Shown in pieces: positions 1 through 9,474 of a stretch of DNA of 64,000 bases. Numbering within the stretch: position 1 is the first letter of the stretch; the number at the start of each line of letters is the position of its first letter. This stretch comes from Clostridiaceae bacterium (GTDB lineage Bacteria > Bacillota > Clostridia > Clostridiales > Clostridiaceae). The stretch covers positions 1 through 64,000 of the forward strand of contig CABIZX010000004.1 in the NCBI GenBank assembly GCA_902363375.1, read 5' to 3'. A model generated the notes under the pieces. The model searched no databases and was not told the DNA's origin. It saw only the letters and a program-made list of their open reading frames with translations. Made by a program: the position numbers and the translations under genes.

Positions 1-207
<207 letters not shown>

Positions 208-361
208 AAAAGTTTGAGCTTTGCTCTTTTTCGCTGACTTGTTAAGTCATTTATTTGATAGATTTCTCTATCGGAATTAACTGGTTTTACCTTTTTCTCT
301 GTTTAATTTTCAAAGACCATTTGGTTTTCATTATCATCGGTTACTCCCGACGACTCTTACT
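208..361 (-). promoter_or_regulatory. 16S rRNA leader (pre-rRNA 5' region)
   Basis: This is the transcribed leader between the promoter and the mature 16S end. On the minus strand it carries the motif CTTTGAAAATTAAACAG (complement of about 299-315), which is common in clostridial rRNA leaders. It also has short inverted repeats, for example TGACTTGTTAAGTCA at 235-249 and GATAGA/TCTATC around 258-273, which probably take part in processing or antitermination. The function of each hairpin is inferred. Confidence 0.7.
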
Positions 362-390
362 ATTCTACTAGATAATTTCTTATCTGTCAA
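362..390 (-). promoter_or_regulatory. rRNA operon promoter (sigma-A consensus)
   Basis: On the minus strand there is a perfect -35 TTGACA (complement 385-390), a 17-nt spacer and a -10 TAGAAT (complement 362-367), oriented towards the 16S gene about 155 nt downstream. The match to consensus and the position fit a strong rRNA promoter. Confidence 0.9.
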
Positions 391-771
391 CAACTTTCTT
401 AAGATTTTTTTCTTAAGTTTTGTTGATGCTTTATCGCTTTGTTCAACGACAAGTCATATCTTATCATGATATGATAGCTTGTTCTTTTGAAATATTTTAG
501 TATAATCAACTTAAATAGATTTCTCTCCATTTTTCTCATATTTTCTATATAATTCTATTAGTGACACACTTGGTAGTATTGTTGTAATATTCATATGTAA
601 TATTTATAATTTGAATATAAAATTATTCTACTTCTTATTTGTCTTATTAAATATTTTACTTAGAAAATACATAGACTCAATAAAAAAATCTCTTTATGCT
701 AATTAACGTAGATCTATATTAAATAGTAATATCACAATAAAAAATTGATTGAAATGCATATAATAAAAAAT
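391..771. other. intergenic region between rRNA promoter and a hydrolase-like gene
   Basis: No coding region is visible on either strand. The part next to the promoter (about 448-484) contains an imperfect inverted repeat built from ACAAG/CTTGT and CATATC/GATATG arms, lying upstream of the rRNA -35 box. It could be an upstream structure or a relic terminator. The rest is A+T-rich sequence without features I can support. Confidence 0.5.
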
Positions 772-802
772 AAAGAGTAAGGACATTTTTGCCTCACTCT
801 TT
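772..802 (-). terminator. terminator of the beta-lactamase-fold gene
   Basis: Arms 772-782 and 792-802 pair at 10 of 11 positions. On the minus strand the hairpin is followed by TATTTTTTATT. It sits 29 nt beyond the stop codon at 831, as expected for an intrinsic terminator. Confidence 0.75.
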
Positions 803-830
803 CAATGATTAAATTATATTACAATTTTTA

Positions 831-1610
831 TTATTTCCAATCCTTATCAATAATGTCAAACATCATTTTACCAACTCTTGTTAAAGAACTAACTCCATAT
901 ACATTAGATGGTAAGTTTCTTGACATAACAACAAATACGAAATCGCCTTTCTCTGAACTTAATAATACAATATCATTTTCTATTCCTTCTAAACTTCCAG
1001 CTTTATGAGCTGTTTTAGCTTGAAAATCTTTAGGCCAATAAAATGGTAATCCAGTAGTCAATTGATTTCTTCTAATTATTTCTAAAATGAATTTACTATG
1101 CTCTTTGTTAAGCACTTTCCCCCTACTTAACAGTGCTAAACCTTTACATAAATCATAGCTTGTAGTTATATTTTCATTTTCGAATTCTTCTCTTTCACCA
1201 GATGGATATTTGTTTATAATTGTAGATTTCAACCCCATATCTTGAACAATACAATTTACTCTTTCTTTGCCTATAATATTTATAAGCTTGCAAGCTGCTG
1301 TGTTGTCACTTTGAATAAGCATAGTAACTATAAGTTCTTTAATGCTATATTGTCTTCCTTCTAATTCATGCATGATACCAAAGGAACCTGAAACTTTATC
1401 ATCATTAGTTATACTCACTAATTGTTCTAATGATATATTATTAGCTTCTACTTCTTTCATTACAGCCATAGCAATAGGAAGTTTAATACATCCAGCCGCT
1501 ACCATTTTAAGATTTTCATTAAACCCATAAGTATAGTCACTTTTTAAATCTGCGAAATAAAAACTATATTCGCCTTCTCTTGTCTCTAAATAACGTTTGA
1601 TTTCTTTCAT
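831..1610 (-). CDS. class A beta-lactamase-fold protein lacking the catalytic serine
   Basis: A protein of 259 aa related to the serine hydrolase/beta-lactamase2 family (class A fold). The SDN motif is present at residues 101-103 and KAG, the equivalent of KTG, at 203-205 within HKAGSLEG. The SxxK motif that should hold the nucleophile reads G40-C-I-K43 (codons GGA TGT ATT AAA), so the serine position is glycine. There is no signal peptide, so it is probably cytoplasmic. I chose the ATG at 1610 because GGAGGG lies 5-6 nt upstream and a perfect promoter ends near 1659. An open frame continues to 1763, but that would place the start upstream of the promoter. It may be a non-enzymatic binder, or C41 may act instead. 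The family call is firm and the function unknown. Confidence 0.8.
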   Translation of the reverse strand: MKEIKRYLETREGEYSFYFADLKSDYTYGFNENLKMVAAGCIKLPIAMAVMKEVEANNISLEQLVSITNDDKVSGSFGIMHELEGRQYSIKELIVTMLIQSDNTAACKLINIIGKERVNCIVQDMGLKSTIINKYPSGEREEFENENITTSYDLCKGLALLSRGKVLNKEHSKFILEIIRRNQLTTGLPFYWPKDFQAKTAHKAGSLEGIENDIVLLSSEKGDFVFVVMSRNLPSNVYGVSSLTRVGKMMFDIIDKDWK

Positions 1611-1658
1611 ACATACCCTCCACATGCCAAATGGTAATATCGATTTATAACTAGCTAT

Positions 1659-1687
1659 ATTATAATTTTCTTTATATATTATGTCAA
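1659..1687 (-). promoter_or_regulatory. sigma-A promoter of the beta-lactamase-fold gene
   Basis: The minus strand has TTGACA (complement 1682-1687), a 17-nt spacer and TATAAT (complement 1659-1664), a perfect consensus on both boxes. The predicted start of transcription near 1652 gives a short leader before the ATG at 1610. The remaining intergenic sequence to 1913 is A+T-rich with nothing else recognisable. Confidence 0.85.
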
Positions 1688-1913
1688 ACTTCTGACTATT
1701 ATAAATAAACAATAAAGTGATACACTTTTTAGAATATATCCCTTTATTGTTCATGTTATACATTGTATTTATACTACTCTTTTTTCTTTAATTGCTCATA
1801 TATTAACATATATACCTTAAAATACACTTATATAGGATGTAATAATAATTATTTTCTAGATTTATATTTACAAATACTTAACTAATTTATTTTTATTTTT
1901 ATACTTATATTAC

Positions 1914-2735
1914 TTAAATAGCTATTACCCCTAAACTTCCAAGAACCAACAATATGATTCCTAAAACTATTCTATAATAGGCAAAACCCTTTATAGGCTT
2001 TCTCTTAAGATAATCTATAAATTTTTCTACACAAACTAATGCTGATAAAAAAGCTACCATAAATCCTATAGTAAGCACTATAATCTCACCTTTGTTTAGA
2101 ATATCACCATATTTAAATAATTTTAATCCTGATGCTCCTATCATCACAGGTAGTGCTAAAAAAAACGAAAACTCTGTAGCAACTACAGTAGATAATCCAC
2201 TGAACCATCCACCTATTATCGTCGAAGCTGATCTAGACATCCCTGGCCATAATGCTAAACATTGGAATATGCCTACACCAAAAGCTTGTGGAAAAGTGAT
2301 ATTATCTACATCTTCAGTCTTTTCTTTATCTTTAAAATGCCCTTCACTTAAAAGCATTAATATAGCCCCAAATACAAGAGCTAAAGATACAGTAAATGTA
2401 TTGAATAGGTACTTATCAATTCTCTCTTCAAATAGCATCCCTATCACAGCAGCAGGAATACATGCAACAATTATATTTATCCAAAACTTAATAGACTCTT
2501 TCTTTAGTTTAAATACACCTAATACAGATGAAAATATCTTTTGCTTGTACAATACTACAATAGCAAGAATGGCACCCAATTGAATTACTATAGAAAACAG
2601 ATTTGCAAATTCTCCTTTAAAATCTATAATATCTCCAACAATTATCATATGCCCTGTTGATGATACAGGAATAAATTCTGTTATTCCTTCAACTACAGCC
2701 ACTATTATAGCTTTAAATAACAAAACAAAATCCAT
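1914..2735 (-). CDS. uppP: undecaprenyl-diphosphate phosphatase UppP (BacA)
   Basis: This 273-aa polytopic membrane protein recycles undecaprenyl diphosphate to the monophosphate carrier for peptidoglycan and other wall polymers; overproduction of the family gives bacitracin resistance. The two signature regions are present: EGITEFIPVSSTGH at residues 16-29 and PGMSRSAST at about 164-172, which together form the active site. The length is normal for the family. The ATG is preceded by AGAAGGGGGAAAAGG. It lies 16 nt downstream of the transglutaminase-like gene in the same direction, so the two may be cotranscribed. Confidence 0.95.
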   Translation of the reverse strand: MDFVLLFKAIIVAVVEGITEFIPVSSTGHMIIVGDIIDFKGEFANLFSIVIQLGAILAIVVLYKQKIFSSVLGVFKLKKESIKFWINIIVACIPAAVIGMLFEERIDKYLFNTFTVSLALVFGAILMLLSEGHFKDKEKTEDVDNITFPQAFGVGIFQCLALWPGMSRSASTIIGGWFSGLSTVVATEFSFFLALPVMIGASGLKLFKYGDILNKGEIIVLTIGFMVAFLSALVCVEKFIDYLKRKPIKGFAYYRIVLGIILLVLGSLGVIAI

Positions 2736-2751
2736 CCTTTTCCCCCTTCTA

Positions 2752-3849
2752 TTATTTCTTTATAACTATCTGTCGTAAAGGATTAGTTCCATCTAATGAA
2801 ATCTCTATAGTGGTAACATCTTTTTCTATATCTAAATTATAGTAAGTATCAACCTTAATGAATTCTCCTTGATTTATCCTAACATAAAACTCGTCCATCA
2901 TTACACTATTCATAAATGCACCTAATGTAAATTTGGTATAATTCTCATCATCATCCTTTATATTTTTCTTAGCAAGTATAATAGTAGGAATTTTATCTGA
3001 TTTATCATTCACATACTCCTGATTCGGATTAATAGTAAATAAAGAATCGTTGTTAACAAATATAGTTGGCGGAATATATCCTCTTGATGTCTCTAGTTGT
3101 ACATCCTTAACATCTTTTACATAAGTTATATATGAATTTATTATGCCTCCTTCATACTTACTATTATCAATCTTTATGCTATAAGTACCTAAATATTTAT
3201 TTAATAACTTTATAGATCTTTTATTCAAGGTGCTATCTTCACCATCACTAACTTTAAGCCGTGTTAAATCTTCATTTAGCAATTCTATAGCACTTAGCGG
3301 TTCCTTATCCTTTTTAAAGTATCCACCTGTAATTGCATCAAACATTATCCATTTATTGAAACTTGAATCCCATACTTCTAACACAGAATAGTTTCCATCT
3401 AATCTATATTCCCCAACTCTAACATTTATACCTATAGAAGATAACAACTCTTGAAGTATTGTGTTATAATCTTTTAGTGAAATTTTCTTTTCTGATGTTA
3501 AAATACTCAAAAGCTCTTCAGCATCTTTATTCTTATCCATATCTGATAGAGTAACTTCTCCCTTTTCAGCTAACCACTTATTCATGTCTCCACATTTCAT
3601 AATTTCACTAGAATTTTTATCAATTAAAGTCTCTAACTTATATTTACTTTTTAGAGTTGCTATTTCAGCTACAGATTCATCAATATAATAAAACTTTATA
3701 TTATTTCCTGAATATAGATTGTCCCATTTTTCTATTTTAGTAGTATAGTCTATTTCTCCATCTTTTCTACTCATTACCCAAAACCCTACAACACTTAATA
3801 CTATAACTAAAATACCTAATATTATATTTTTCCCTTTTCTAACTTTCAA
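2752..3849 (-). CDS. membrane-anchored protein with a degenerate transglutaminase-like domain
   Basis: A 365-aa protein with one N-terminal membrane segment (about residues 9-27) and an extracytoplasmic remainder. Around residues 124-178 the pattern ELLSSIGINVRVGEY ... VLEVW ... KWIMFDAITG resembles the core of transglutaminase-like domains, in which a Cys precedes the helix and a His precedes the EVW strand. Here neither the Cys nor the His is present, so it is probably not catalytic. The C-terminal half has no recognised domain. It starts with TTG, set by AGGAG upstream; an ATG nearby is out of frame and stops at once. The gene lies just upstream of uppP in the same direction. Role unknown; an envelope location is inferred. 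Confidence 0.55.
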   Translation of the reverse strand: MKVRKGKNIILGILVIVLSVVGFWVMSRKDGEIDYTTKIEKWDNLYSGNNIKFYYIDESVAEIATLKSKYKLETLIDKNSSEIMKCGDMNKWLAEKGEVTLSDMDKNKDAEELLSILTSEKKISLKDYNTILQELLSSIGINVRVGEYRLDGNYSVLEVWDSSFNKWIMFDAITGGYFKKDKEPLSAIELLNEDLTRLKVSDGEDSTLNKRSIKLLNKYLGTYSIKIDNSKYEGGIINSYITYVKDVKDVQLETSRGYIPPTIFVNNDSLFTINPNQEYVNDKSDKIPTIILAKKNIKDDDENYTKFTLGAFMNSVMMDEFYVRINQGEFIKVDTYYNLDIEKDVTTIEISLDGTNPLRQIVIKK

Positions 3850-3984
3850 TCCATTACTCTCCTTTACATCTAAAATATTCTTATATTTTTATTTTATTAT
3901 AAACTTTTTTCTAATAAAATAAAAGTTTTCTACAGTAAATGATATATTCATTTTGAATTATGGATTTTTTTCATAGAATGCAAA

Positions 3985-4016
3985 AAGAGAAACTCTATAA
4001 AATTATAGTTTCTCTT
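3985..4016 (-). terminator. terminator of pckA
   Basis: The arms AAGAGAAACT (3985-3994) and AGTTTCTCTT (4007-4016) pair perfectly. On the minus strand they are followed by a T run (complement 3982-3986). The hairpin lies directly after the pckA stop codon at 4034. Confidence 0.8.
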
Positions 4017-4033
4017 CTTTCAATTATTTCAAA

Positions 4034-5608
4034 TTAATTATCATTTCCAGGTGCAGCCTTTAGTATATCTTCACTAACACTATCAAACTTCTTAAAGTTC
4101 TCATGGAATTGCTTAATAAGCTCATCTACTTTTTTATCATACTCATCTTTATCTACCCAAGTATTCCTAGGTTTTAATATTTCAGATGGTACGTTTGGAA
4201 CTGTCTTTGGAATAAGAACATTGAAATTATTATCTTTCTCAAACTCTACATTTCTTAGTTTCCCTTCTACCGCAGCTTTAACCATAGCCCTTGTAAAGGA
4301 TAAGTTCATTCTCTTACCTACACCGTATTCTCCGCCAGACCATCCAGTGTTAACAAGATAAACCTCTGTATTATTTTTAGTAATCCTCTCTCCTAGAAGT
4401 TTAGCATATACTTCTGGCTTCATTAGCATGAAAGGTTCTCCAAAACAAGCTGAGAATGTAGCTTTTGGCTTAGTTATACCTCTTTCTGTCCCTGCTAGTT
4501 TACTAGTATATCCTGACATGAAATGATACATAGCAGCCTCCTTAGATAATTTAGATATAGGAGGTATTACGCCAAATGCATCTGCAGTTAGAAATATCAC
4601 AGTATTAGGGTTTCCACCTACACCACTTATCTCTACATTTTCAATAAACTCTATAGGATATGCCCCTCTTGTATTTTCTGTTAAAGAATCATCATCAAAC
4701 ATAGGTTTATTATTTTCATCTAATATTACGTTTTCCAATAACGCTCCAAATTTTAAAGCATTATAAATTTCTCTTTCTTTTTCCTTATCTAATTTAATAG
4801 TCTTAGCATAGCATCCGCCTTCAAAGTTAAATACACCTTTATCACACCATCCATGTTCATCATCACCAATTAATTTTCTATCTGGATCTGCAGATAAGGT
4901 AGTTTTTCCAGTTCCAGAAAGTCCAAAGAACACAGCAGTCTCGCCACTCTCTCCTATATTAGCTGAACAATGCATTGGAAATACTCCCTTTTTAGGTAAT
5001 AGGAAATTCATTATTGAGAATATTGATTTTTTAATTTCTCCTGAGTATTGAGTTCCCCCTATTAAAACTATTTTCTTTTCAAAATTTATTATTATGAAAG
5101 CTTCTGAGTTTATTCCATCTTCTTTACCTTTAGCCTTAAATCCTGGCGCTACAACTACATTAAATTCTGGTTTAAAGTTATCTAACTCTTCTCTTTTATA
5201 TCTTCTAAATAATTGGTTCGACATTAAAGCTTCTGATGCATATTCATTAACAACTCTTATATTCATGCTGTATTCTTTCATAGCTCCAACATAACCATCA
5301 AATACATATAAATTTTTATCCATCAAGTAATCTATAACCTGTGAATATAGATTATCAAAAATTTTCTCTTCAATAGGTAAGTTAACCGCTCCCCAATTAA
5401 TTAAATCGTTAATACTCTCTTGCCTTACAATAAATCTATCTTTAGGAGATCTACCTGTATATTTACCTGTTTTTACAACAAGAGCTCCACTATCAGCAAG
5501 CGTACCCTCTCCATTCTTAATAGCATGGGCAACTAATTCAGCATAATTTAAATTTCTATATGCTTCCTTGCTAGTATTAATCTTTAAATCATTTAAATTA
5601 AAATCCAT
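4034..5608 (-). CDS. pckA: phosphoenolpyruvate carboxykinase (ATP)
   Basis: A 524-aa enzyme that interconverts oxaloacetate and PEP with ATP, linking the C4-acid pool with glycolysis and gluconeogenesis. The kinase-1a P-loop [11 protein letters not shown] is at residues 229-239, and the metal-binding [14 protein letters not shown] follows at about 241-254. TGRSPKDRF near residue 51 is the substrate-binding motif. The length is typical of the ATP-dependent family. I chose the ATG at 5608 because GGGGG lies 7-8 nt upstream and the family starts here; the open frame extends to 5671 without a ribosome binding site. It is transcribed alone. Confidence 0.96.
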   Translation of the reverse strand: MDFNLNDLKINTSKEAYRNLNYAELVAHAIKNGEGTLADSGALVVKTGKYTGRSPKDRFIVRQESINDLINWGAVNLPIEEKIFDNLYSQVIDYLMDKNLYVFDGYVGAMKEYSMNIRVVNEYASEALMSNQLFRRYKREELDNFKPEFNVVVAPGFKAKGKEDGINSEAFIIINFEKKIVLIGGTQYSGEIKKSIFSIMNFLLPKKGVFPMHCSANIGESGETAVFFGLSGTGKTTLSADPDRKLIGDDEHGWCDKGVFNFEGGCYAKTIKLDKEKEREIYNALKFGALLENVILDENNKPMFDDDSLTENTRGAYPIEFIENVEISGVGGNPNTVIFLTADAFGVIPPISKLSKEAAMYHFMSGYTSKLAGTERGITKPKATFSACFGEPFMLMKPEVYAKLLGERITKNNTEVYLVNTGWSGGEYGVGKRMNLSFTRAMVKAAVEGKLRNVEFEKDNNFNVLIPKTVPNVPSEILKPRNTWVDKDEYDKKVDELIKQFHENFKKFDSVSEDILKAAPGNDN

Positions 5609-6043
5609 TTTACTACCCCCAAATATCTTATAGGAATTAATGTAACACATTTTTTTATTTCCTAATATCATAATACTACTTTTTCAGCAAAATGCAATAA
5701 AAATTTTATTTTTCTTTTGTGTAATCATATTCACTCTCTCATTTTTGCAAGTTAAAATTCATTATACTGCACTTTTGATATTTCATCTTTATATAGAGTA
5801 GCACTTTATTTTAAAAATACCTCATTTTTTCTTCTTTTTTTAATTCCATTAACATTTTAAGTCATCATCTGTTTTTTCCTTTCTCCAATGATGTCAACAA
5901 TCTAGATATATGTTATAATATAAAATTGATATATCATTAAGTATATAACATATTTATTTAATTGTTATTAATTATACTTTCTATAATTACTCATGTTTAT
6001 TTATTAAAATAATTTAGAAAAATATTTAAAGGATGTGTGAAAA
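5609..6043. other. divergent promoter region between pckA and murT
   Basis: A 435-nt A+T-rich region with no gene on either strand. On the minus strand a TATAAT (complement 5761-5766) could be the pckA -10 box, but no good -35 box lies 17 nt upstream. On the plus strand, gttataatat at about 5922-5931 is a possible -10 for murT. Both assignments are tentative. The murT ribosome binding site AAAGGATG lies at 6028-6035. Confidence 0.4.
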
Positions 6044-7393
6044 ATTAAGATTAATTCATTTATAGCAATAATTGCTTCAAAAATCGTATTGAAATTAAGT
6101 ACTAAGCTCTTTAAAAGGGGATCAAACTTCCCCGGTAAAGTAGCTTTGGCCCTAGATAAAAATATATTATCAACGGTGACTAAAGGGTATAAGGTAATTT
6201 TAGTAACTGGTACGAATGGTAAAACTACAACCACTAGTATGATTTATAACATTCTTATTAAAGATGGGAAAAATGTTGTAACCAATAATACTGGTGCAAA
6301 TATGAATACAGGGATAGTGGCATCCTTCATTTCTAATTTTAGATTTTTTAATAAGCTTAAAGATATGTATGCAGTCATAGAAGTAGATGAGGCTTACCTG
6401 AAATTTATAACAGAAAGTGTAAAGCCTGAAATAATTACTGTAACTAATCTATTTAGAGATCAATTAGATCGATATGGTGAAGTACATACTACTTATAACA
6501 AAATTTTAGAAGGCATACACAAGTCTCCTAAATCTCTCCTTGTACTAAATGGTGATGAGTCCTTGCTGGGAAAAATTAATACAGATAATCCTGTGACTTA
6601 TTATGGATTCAACGTTCCCATCAAAGAGGGTACAATTTTAAATGTAAATGCAGATAGTAAGTTTTGTAAGTTCTGCAAAACACCTTATAGTTATGAATAC
6701 ATTACCTATAATCACCTTGGAAAATACTTCTGCACTGAATGCGGCTATAAGAGACCTGAACTTAAGTATCATGTAGATGAAATAACAGCATTAACATCTG
6801 AAGGTTCAGAAGTTATCATTAATAATGAAAGTTATTATGTAAATCAATCTGGAGAATACAATATATACAACGCCCTTTGCGCCTTATCTGTGGCTCAAGA
6901 ACTTGGTATAGAGTCAGTTTCTATTAAAACATCTTTGCAAAGTCAAGAAAGTAGTTTTGGAAGACAGGAAACCGTAAATATAAATGGTAAAGAATTAAAA
7001 ATAATTCTTGTGAAAAACCCTGCTGGCTATAATCAAGCCATAAATACTTTACTCCTTAACGATAAACCTATAGATTTAGCATTGATGTTAAATGATAATT
7101 ATGCAGATGGTACAGATGTTTCTTGGATATGGGATGTGGATTTTGAGAAATTAAATTCACTTGAAATAAACAATATTATAATTTCTGGTATCCGTCTTTA
7201 TGATATGGCGGTAAGATTAAAGATTGCTAATCTTAAGGAAGAAAGTTTCAAGATATGCGAGTCAGATGATGAACTTATAAATAATATAGTAAACACTGGA
7301 TCAGAATCTATTTATGTACTTGTTACATACACAGCCATGTTACATCTCAGAAAATTATTACACAGTAAAGGTTATATAAATAAAATTTGGTAA
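6044..7393 (+). CDS. murT: lipid II isoglutaminyl synthase subunit MurT (probable ATT start)
   Basis: MurT is a Mur-ligase-like protein that, with GatD, amidates D-glutamate of lipid II. Visible features are the ATP loop GTNGKTTTT (about residues 56-64), two CxxC pairs of a zinc ribbon near residues 205-230, and the C-terminal signature DNYADGTDVSWIWD. The first conventional start, TTG at 6089, has no ribosome binding site and leaves only 9 residues before the conserved KRG. The S. aureus protein has 22. Opening at ATT 6044, behind AAAGGATG, gives 24 residues with the matching hydrophobic segment NSFIAIIASKIV. An in-frame stop at 6038 excludes longer versions. It is followed by gatD 14 nt downstream. 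Confidence 0.88.
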   Translation: MKINSFIAIIASKIVLKLSTKLFKRGSNFPGKVALALDKNILSTVTKGYKVILVTGTNGKTTTTSMIYNILIKDGKNVVTNNTGANMNTGIVASFISNFRFFNKLKDMYAVIEVDEAYLKFITESVKPEIITVTNLFRDQLDRYGEVHTTYNKILEGIHKSPKSLLVLNGDESLLGKINTDNPVTYYGFNVPIKEGTILNVNADSKFCKFCKTPYSYEYITYNHLGKYFCTECGYKRPELKYHVDEITALTSEGSEVIINNESYYVNQSGEYNIYNALCALSVAQELGIESVSIKTSLQSQESSFGRQETVNINGKELKIILVKNPAGYNQAINTLLLNDKPIDLALMLNDNYADGTDVSWIWDVDFEKLNSLEINNIIISGIRLYDMAVRLKIANLKEESFKICESDDELINNIVNTGSESIYVLVTYTAMLHLRKLLHSKGYINKIW

Positions 7394-7407
7394 GGCAAGG
7401 TGAGCTT

Positions 7408-8130
7408 ATGGAAATTAATATATGTCATTTATACCCCGATTTATTAAACGTTTATGGAGACGTAGGAAATATTCTAATCCTTAAACATAGAGCTGAAAAA
7501 AGAGGTATAAGTGTTACTATAAAAAACATATCAATAGGAGACGAATTCAATCCAAACGATTTTGATATAGTATTTTTTGGTGGTGGCCAAGACTATGAAC
7601 AATCTATAGTTTCTAAGGATCTAGTAGAAACCAAAAAGCAAAGTATTACTAATTATATAGAAGCTGGCAAAGTATTTATTTGTATCTGTGGAGGATATCA
7701 ACTTCTAGGAAAAACCTATGAAACTTCTACAGGTGAAATTTTAGAAGGATTAGGTGTGCTCGATATCTATACTAAAGCATCTAATGAAAGACTAATAGGT
7801 AATTCAATCATCTATAATGAAATTTTTGACGAAACCTATGTAGGCTTTGAAAATCACTCTGGTAAAACTTACATAGGAGATTTAACTCCTTTAGGTATAG
7901 TAAAGTATGGGTTTGGTAATAATGGTGAGGATAAAAAAGAAGGTTGTATTTATAAAAATACTTTCTGCACATATTTTCATGGTAGCTTATTATCTAAGAA
8001 CCCAGAGCTTACAGATAGGCTGTTATCCTTAGCTCTGGAAAATAAGTATGGAAAGATAGAACTTGCTCCTTTAGATGATATCTTTGAAATAAAAGCTAAA
8101 AACCATATCATTAGTCGGTTTATTAAATAA
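7408..8130 (+). CDS. gatD: lipid II isoglutaminyl synthase glutaminase subunit GatD
   Basis: A 240-aa CobB/CobQ-like glutamine amidotransferase that supplies ammonia to MurT for amidation of the stem-peptide D-glutamate. The nucleophile is Cys94 in FICICGGYQLLG, at the same position as in the S. aureus enzyme, and the partner histidine lies in YFHGSLLSKNP near the C-terminus. The FFGGGQDYEQ segment is typical of the family. The ATG at 7408 is set by AAGGTGAGC. The open frame starts slightly earlier at 7387, overlapping the end of murT. It shares the operon with murT and ends at a strong bidirectional terminator. Confidence 0.94.
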   Translation: MEINICHLYPDLLNVYGDVGNILILKHRAEKRGISVTIKNISIGDEFNPNDFDIVFFGGGQDYEQSIVSKDLVETKKQSITNYIEAGKVFICICGGYQLLGKTYETSTGEILEGLGVLDIYTKASNERLIGNSIIYNEIFDETYVGFENHSGKTYIGDLTPLGIVKYGFGNNGEDKKEGCIYKNTFCTYFHGSLLSKNPELTDRLLSLALENKYGKIELAPLDDIFEIKAKNHIISRFIK

Positions 8131-8171
8131 GATTAAAGAGTATCTATCATTTTAATAGATACTCTTTAATC
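8131..8171. terminator. bidirectional terminator between gatD and an HTH-TPR gene
   Basis: Perfect 17-bp arms at 8131-8147 and 8155-8171 with a 7-nt loop. The hairpin starts right after the gatD stop codon and serves the convergent gene ending at 8200 as well. Confidence 0.85.
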
Positions 8172-8199
8172 TTATTTAAATTTATAATAACTTTACGCT

Positions 8200-9459
8200 T
8201 TAATAAAAACTCTTTTCTTCTTTAAACGCTAGGCTAAAATATTTAATCGAATCATTAACATTTCCCATATCGTGGTACATGTTTCCTATCTTCATATACC
8301 TCTTACATATTTCACTCTTAGTTCCATATTTCATTAACGCATCTAAAGAAAGCATCATATATGTTTCTGCCATTATATAATTCTTCTTTTTTTCAAATAT
8401 TATTGCTTTATAGTAATATGCTTTTTCCATTACAGGAGTAAGTTCCAATTCAATGGATAGGTTTAATACCTCTTCTATATAGTCTAAAACTAGATCATAA
8501 TAGCCATATCTCATTAAACTTTTAGCACCCACAATTAAAAACTCACACAGTTTCTCCTTATTATTTCTTGGATACTCGTTTAAAGCCTTCTCTACATAGT
8601 TTAAAGCTTCATCTTTAATTCCATTTTCAAACATAGCTTTAGCTAAATCGTAGTATGCTTTTGCCTTCTTATCTAATAAATCATCATATCTTTTCAATGC
8701 CTGTTCTTCATAATATTTAACTTGGTTTCCACCTAAGTAAATCTCTATTATAGCCAATACTTTATATATTTCTGCATTTACATATTCATTTTCATTAAAT
8801 TCAAGTATTTCTTTTAAATCTTCACTAATTTCTTTTGCTTTATTTATATTATTGCACATTATATAAACTACTACTTGATTGTAAGTAGCCTTTATATATT
8901 CTATCGAATCTTTTTTGTTTAATTCAATAAGTTTTTTTCTTACTGTTGATATATAACTACCTGCTTGAGAATATTCGCCATTAGTATACAAATATTTTGC
9001 TATATACATATAATAATTAATATGCAAAATTTCATCTTTTGATTTTTGACATGAGTTATAATATCTCGGTATGGTAGTGCTCAGTTCTGCAGACATACCA
9101 TGATTCAAATAATATTCAAAAAGTATTTGAAATAGTTTACAACTCAAATCGTAGTAGTGATATTTTTCTGCATAATCTACATTATATAGCACATCTTCTA
9201 AAGAGATTAAAGGTGTTATTGAGTTAAATTTCTCAATATTAGCTTCTATCTGTTCTCTAACACCATGTTTTAAATAATCCATATCTAATTCAAGCTTATC
9301 TACAATAATTTCTAGAATCCATTCCTCTGGCTCAACCTTATTATTTTCAATGCAGCTCATTTTAGAAACAGAAATTTTATCTTCACATATATCTTTTAAA
9401 GTTAGACCTTTATATATTCTGGTCCTCTTTATTTTTTCTCCAGCCGATAATATTTCCAT
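8200..9459 (-). CDS. XRE-type HTH regulator with TPR repeats (second of a tandem pair)
   Basis: A 419-aa protein with an N-terminal helix-turn-helix (about residues 1-60, LSAGEKIKRTRIYKGLTL onwards) followed by tetratricopeptide-like helices to the end. This architecture matches RRNPP-type, peptide-responsive regulators, although whether a peptide binds is unknown. It lies 15 nt downstream of a paralogue (9475-10788) that begins with the same MEILS-GEKIK motif, so the pair arose by duplication and is cotranscribed. The ATG is preceded by GGGGGATAGCT. The HTH looks more diverged here than in the paralogue. Target genes cannot be told from the sequence. Confidence 0.8.
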   Translation of the reverse strand: MEILSAGEKIKRTRIYKGLTLKDICEDKISVSKMSCIENNKVEPEEWILEIIVDKLELDMDYLKHGVREQIEANIEKFNSITPLISLEDVLYNVDYAEKYHYYDLSCKLFQILFEYYLNHGMSAELSTTIPRYYNSCQKSKDEILHINYYMYIAKYLYTNGEYSQAGSYISTVRKKLIELNKKDSIEYIKATYNQVVVYIMCNNINKAKEISEDLKEILEFNENEYVNAEIYKVLAIIEIYLGGNQVKYYEEQALKRYDDLLDKKAKAYYDLAKAMFENGIKDEALNYVEKALNEYPRNNKEKLCEFLIVGAKSLMRYGYYDLVLDYIEEVLNLSIELELTPVMEKAYYYKAIIFEKKKNYIMAETYMMLSLDALMKYGTKSEICKRYMKIGNMYHDMGNVNDSIKYFSLAFKEEKSFY

Positions 9460-9474
9460 AGCTATCCCCCATTT

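Noticed and set aside
805..1008. Plus-strand 67-residue frame opposite the beta-lactamase-fold gene
   Set aside because: No ribosome binding site; the strand is antisense to a gene with a perfect promoter and terminator.
4034..5300. Plus-strand open frame at 5094-5294 inside pckA, and similar frames inside lon, clpX, pflB and other genes
   Set aside because: They lie opposite intact, well-identified genes and lack ribosome binding sites; they are shadows.
6004..6234. Minus-strand 76-residue frame overlapping the murT start
   Set aside because: It lies opposite the conserved MurT P-loop region and has no supporting signals.
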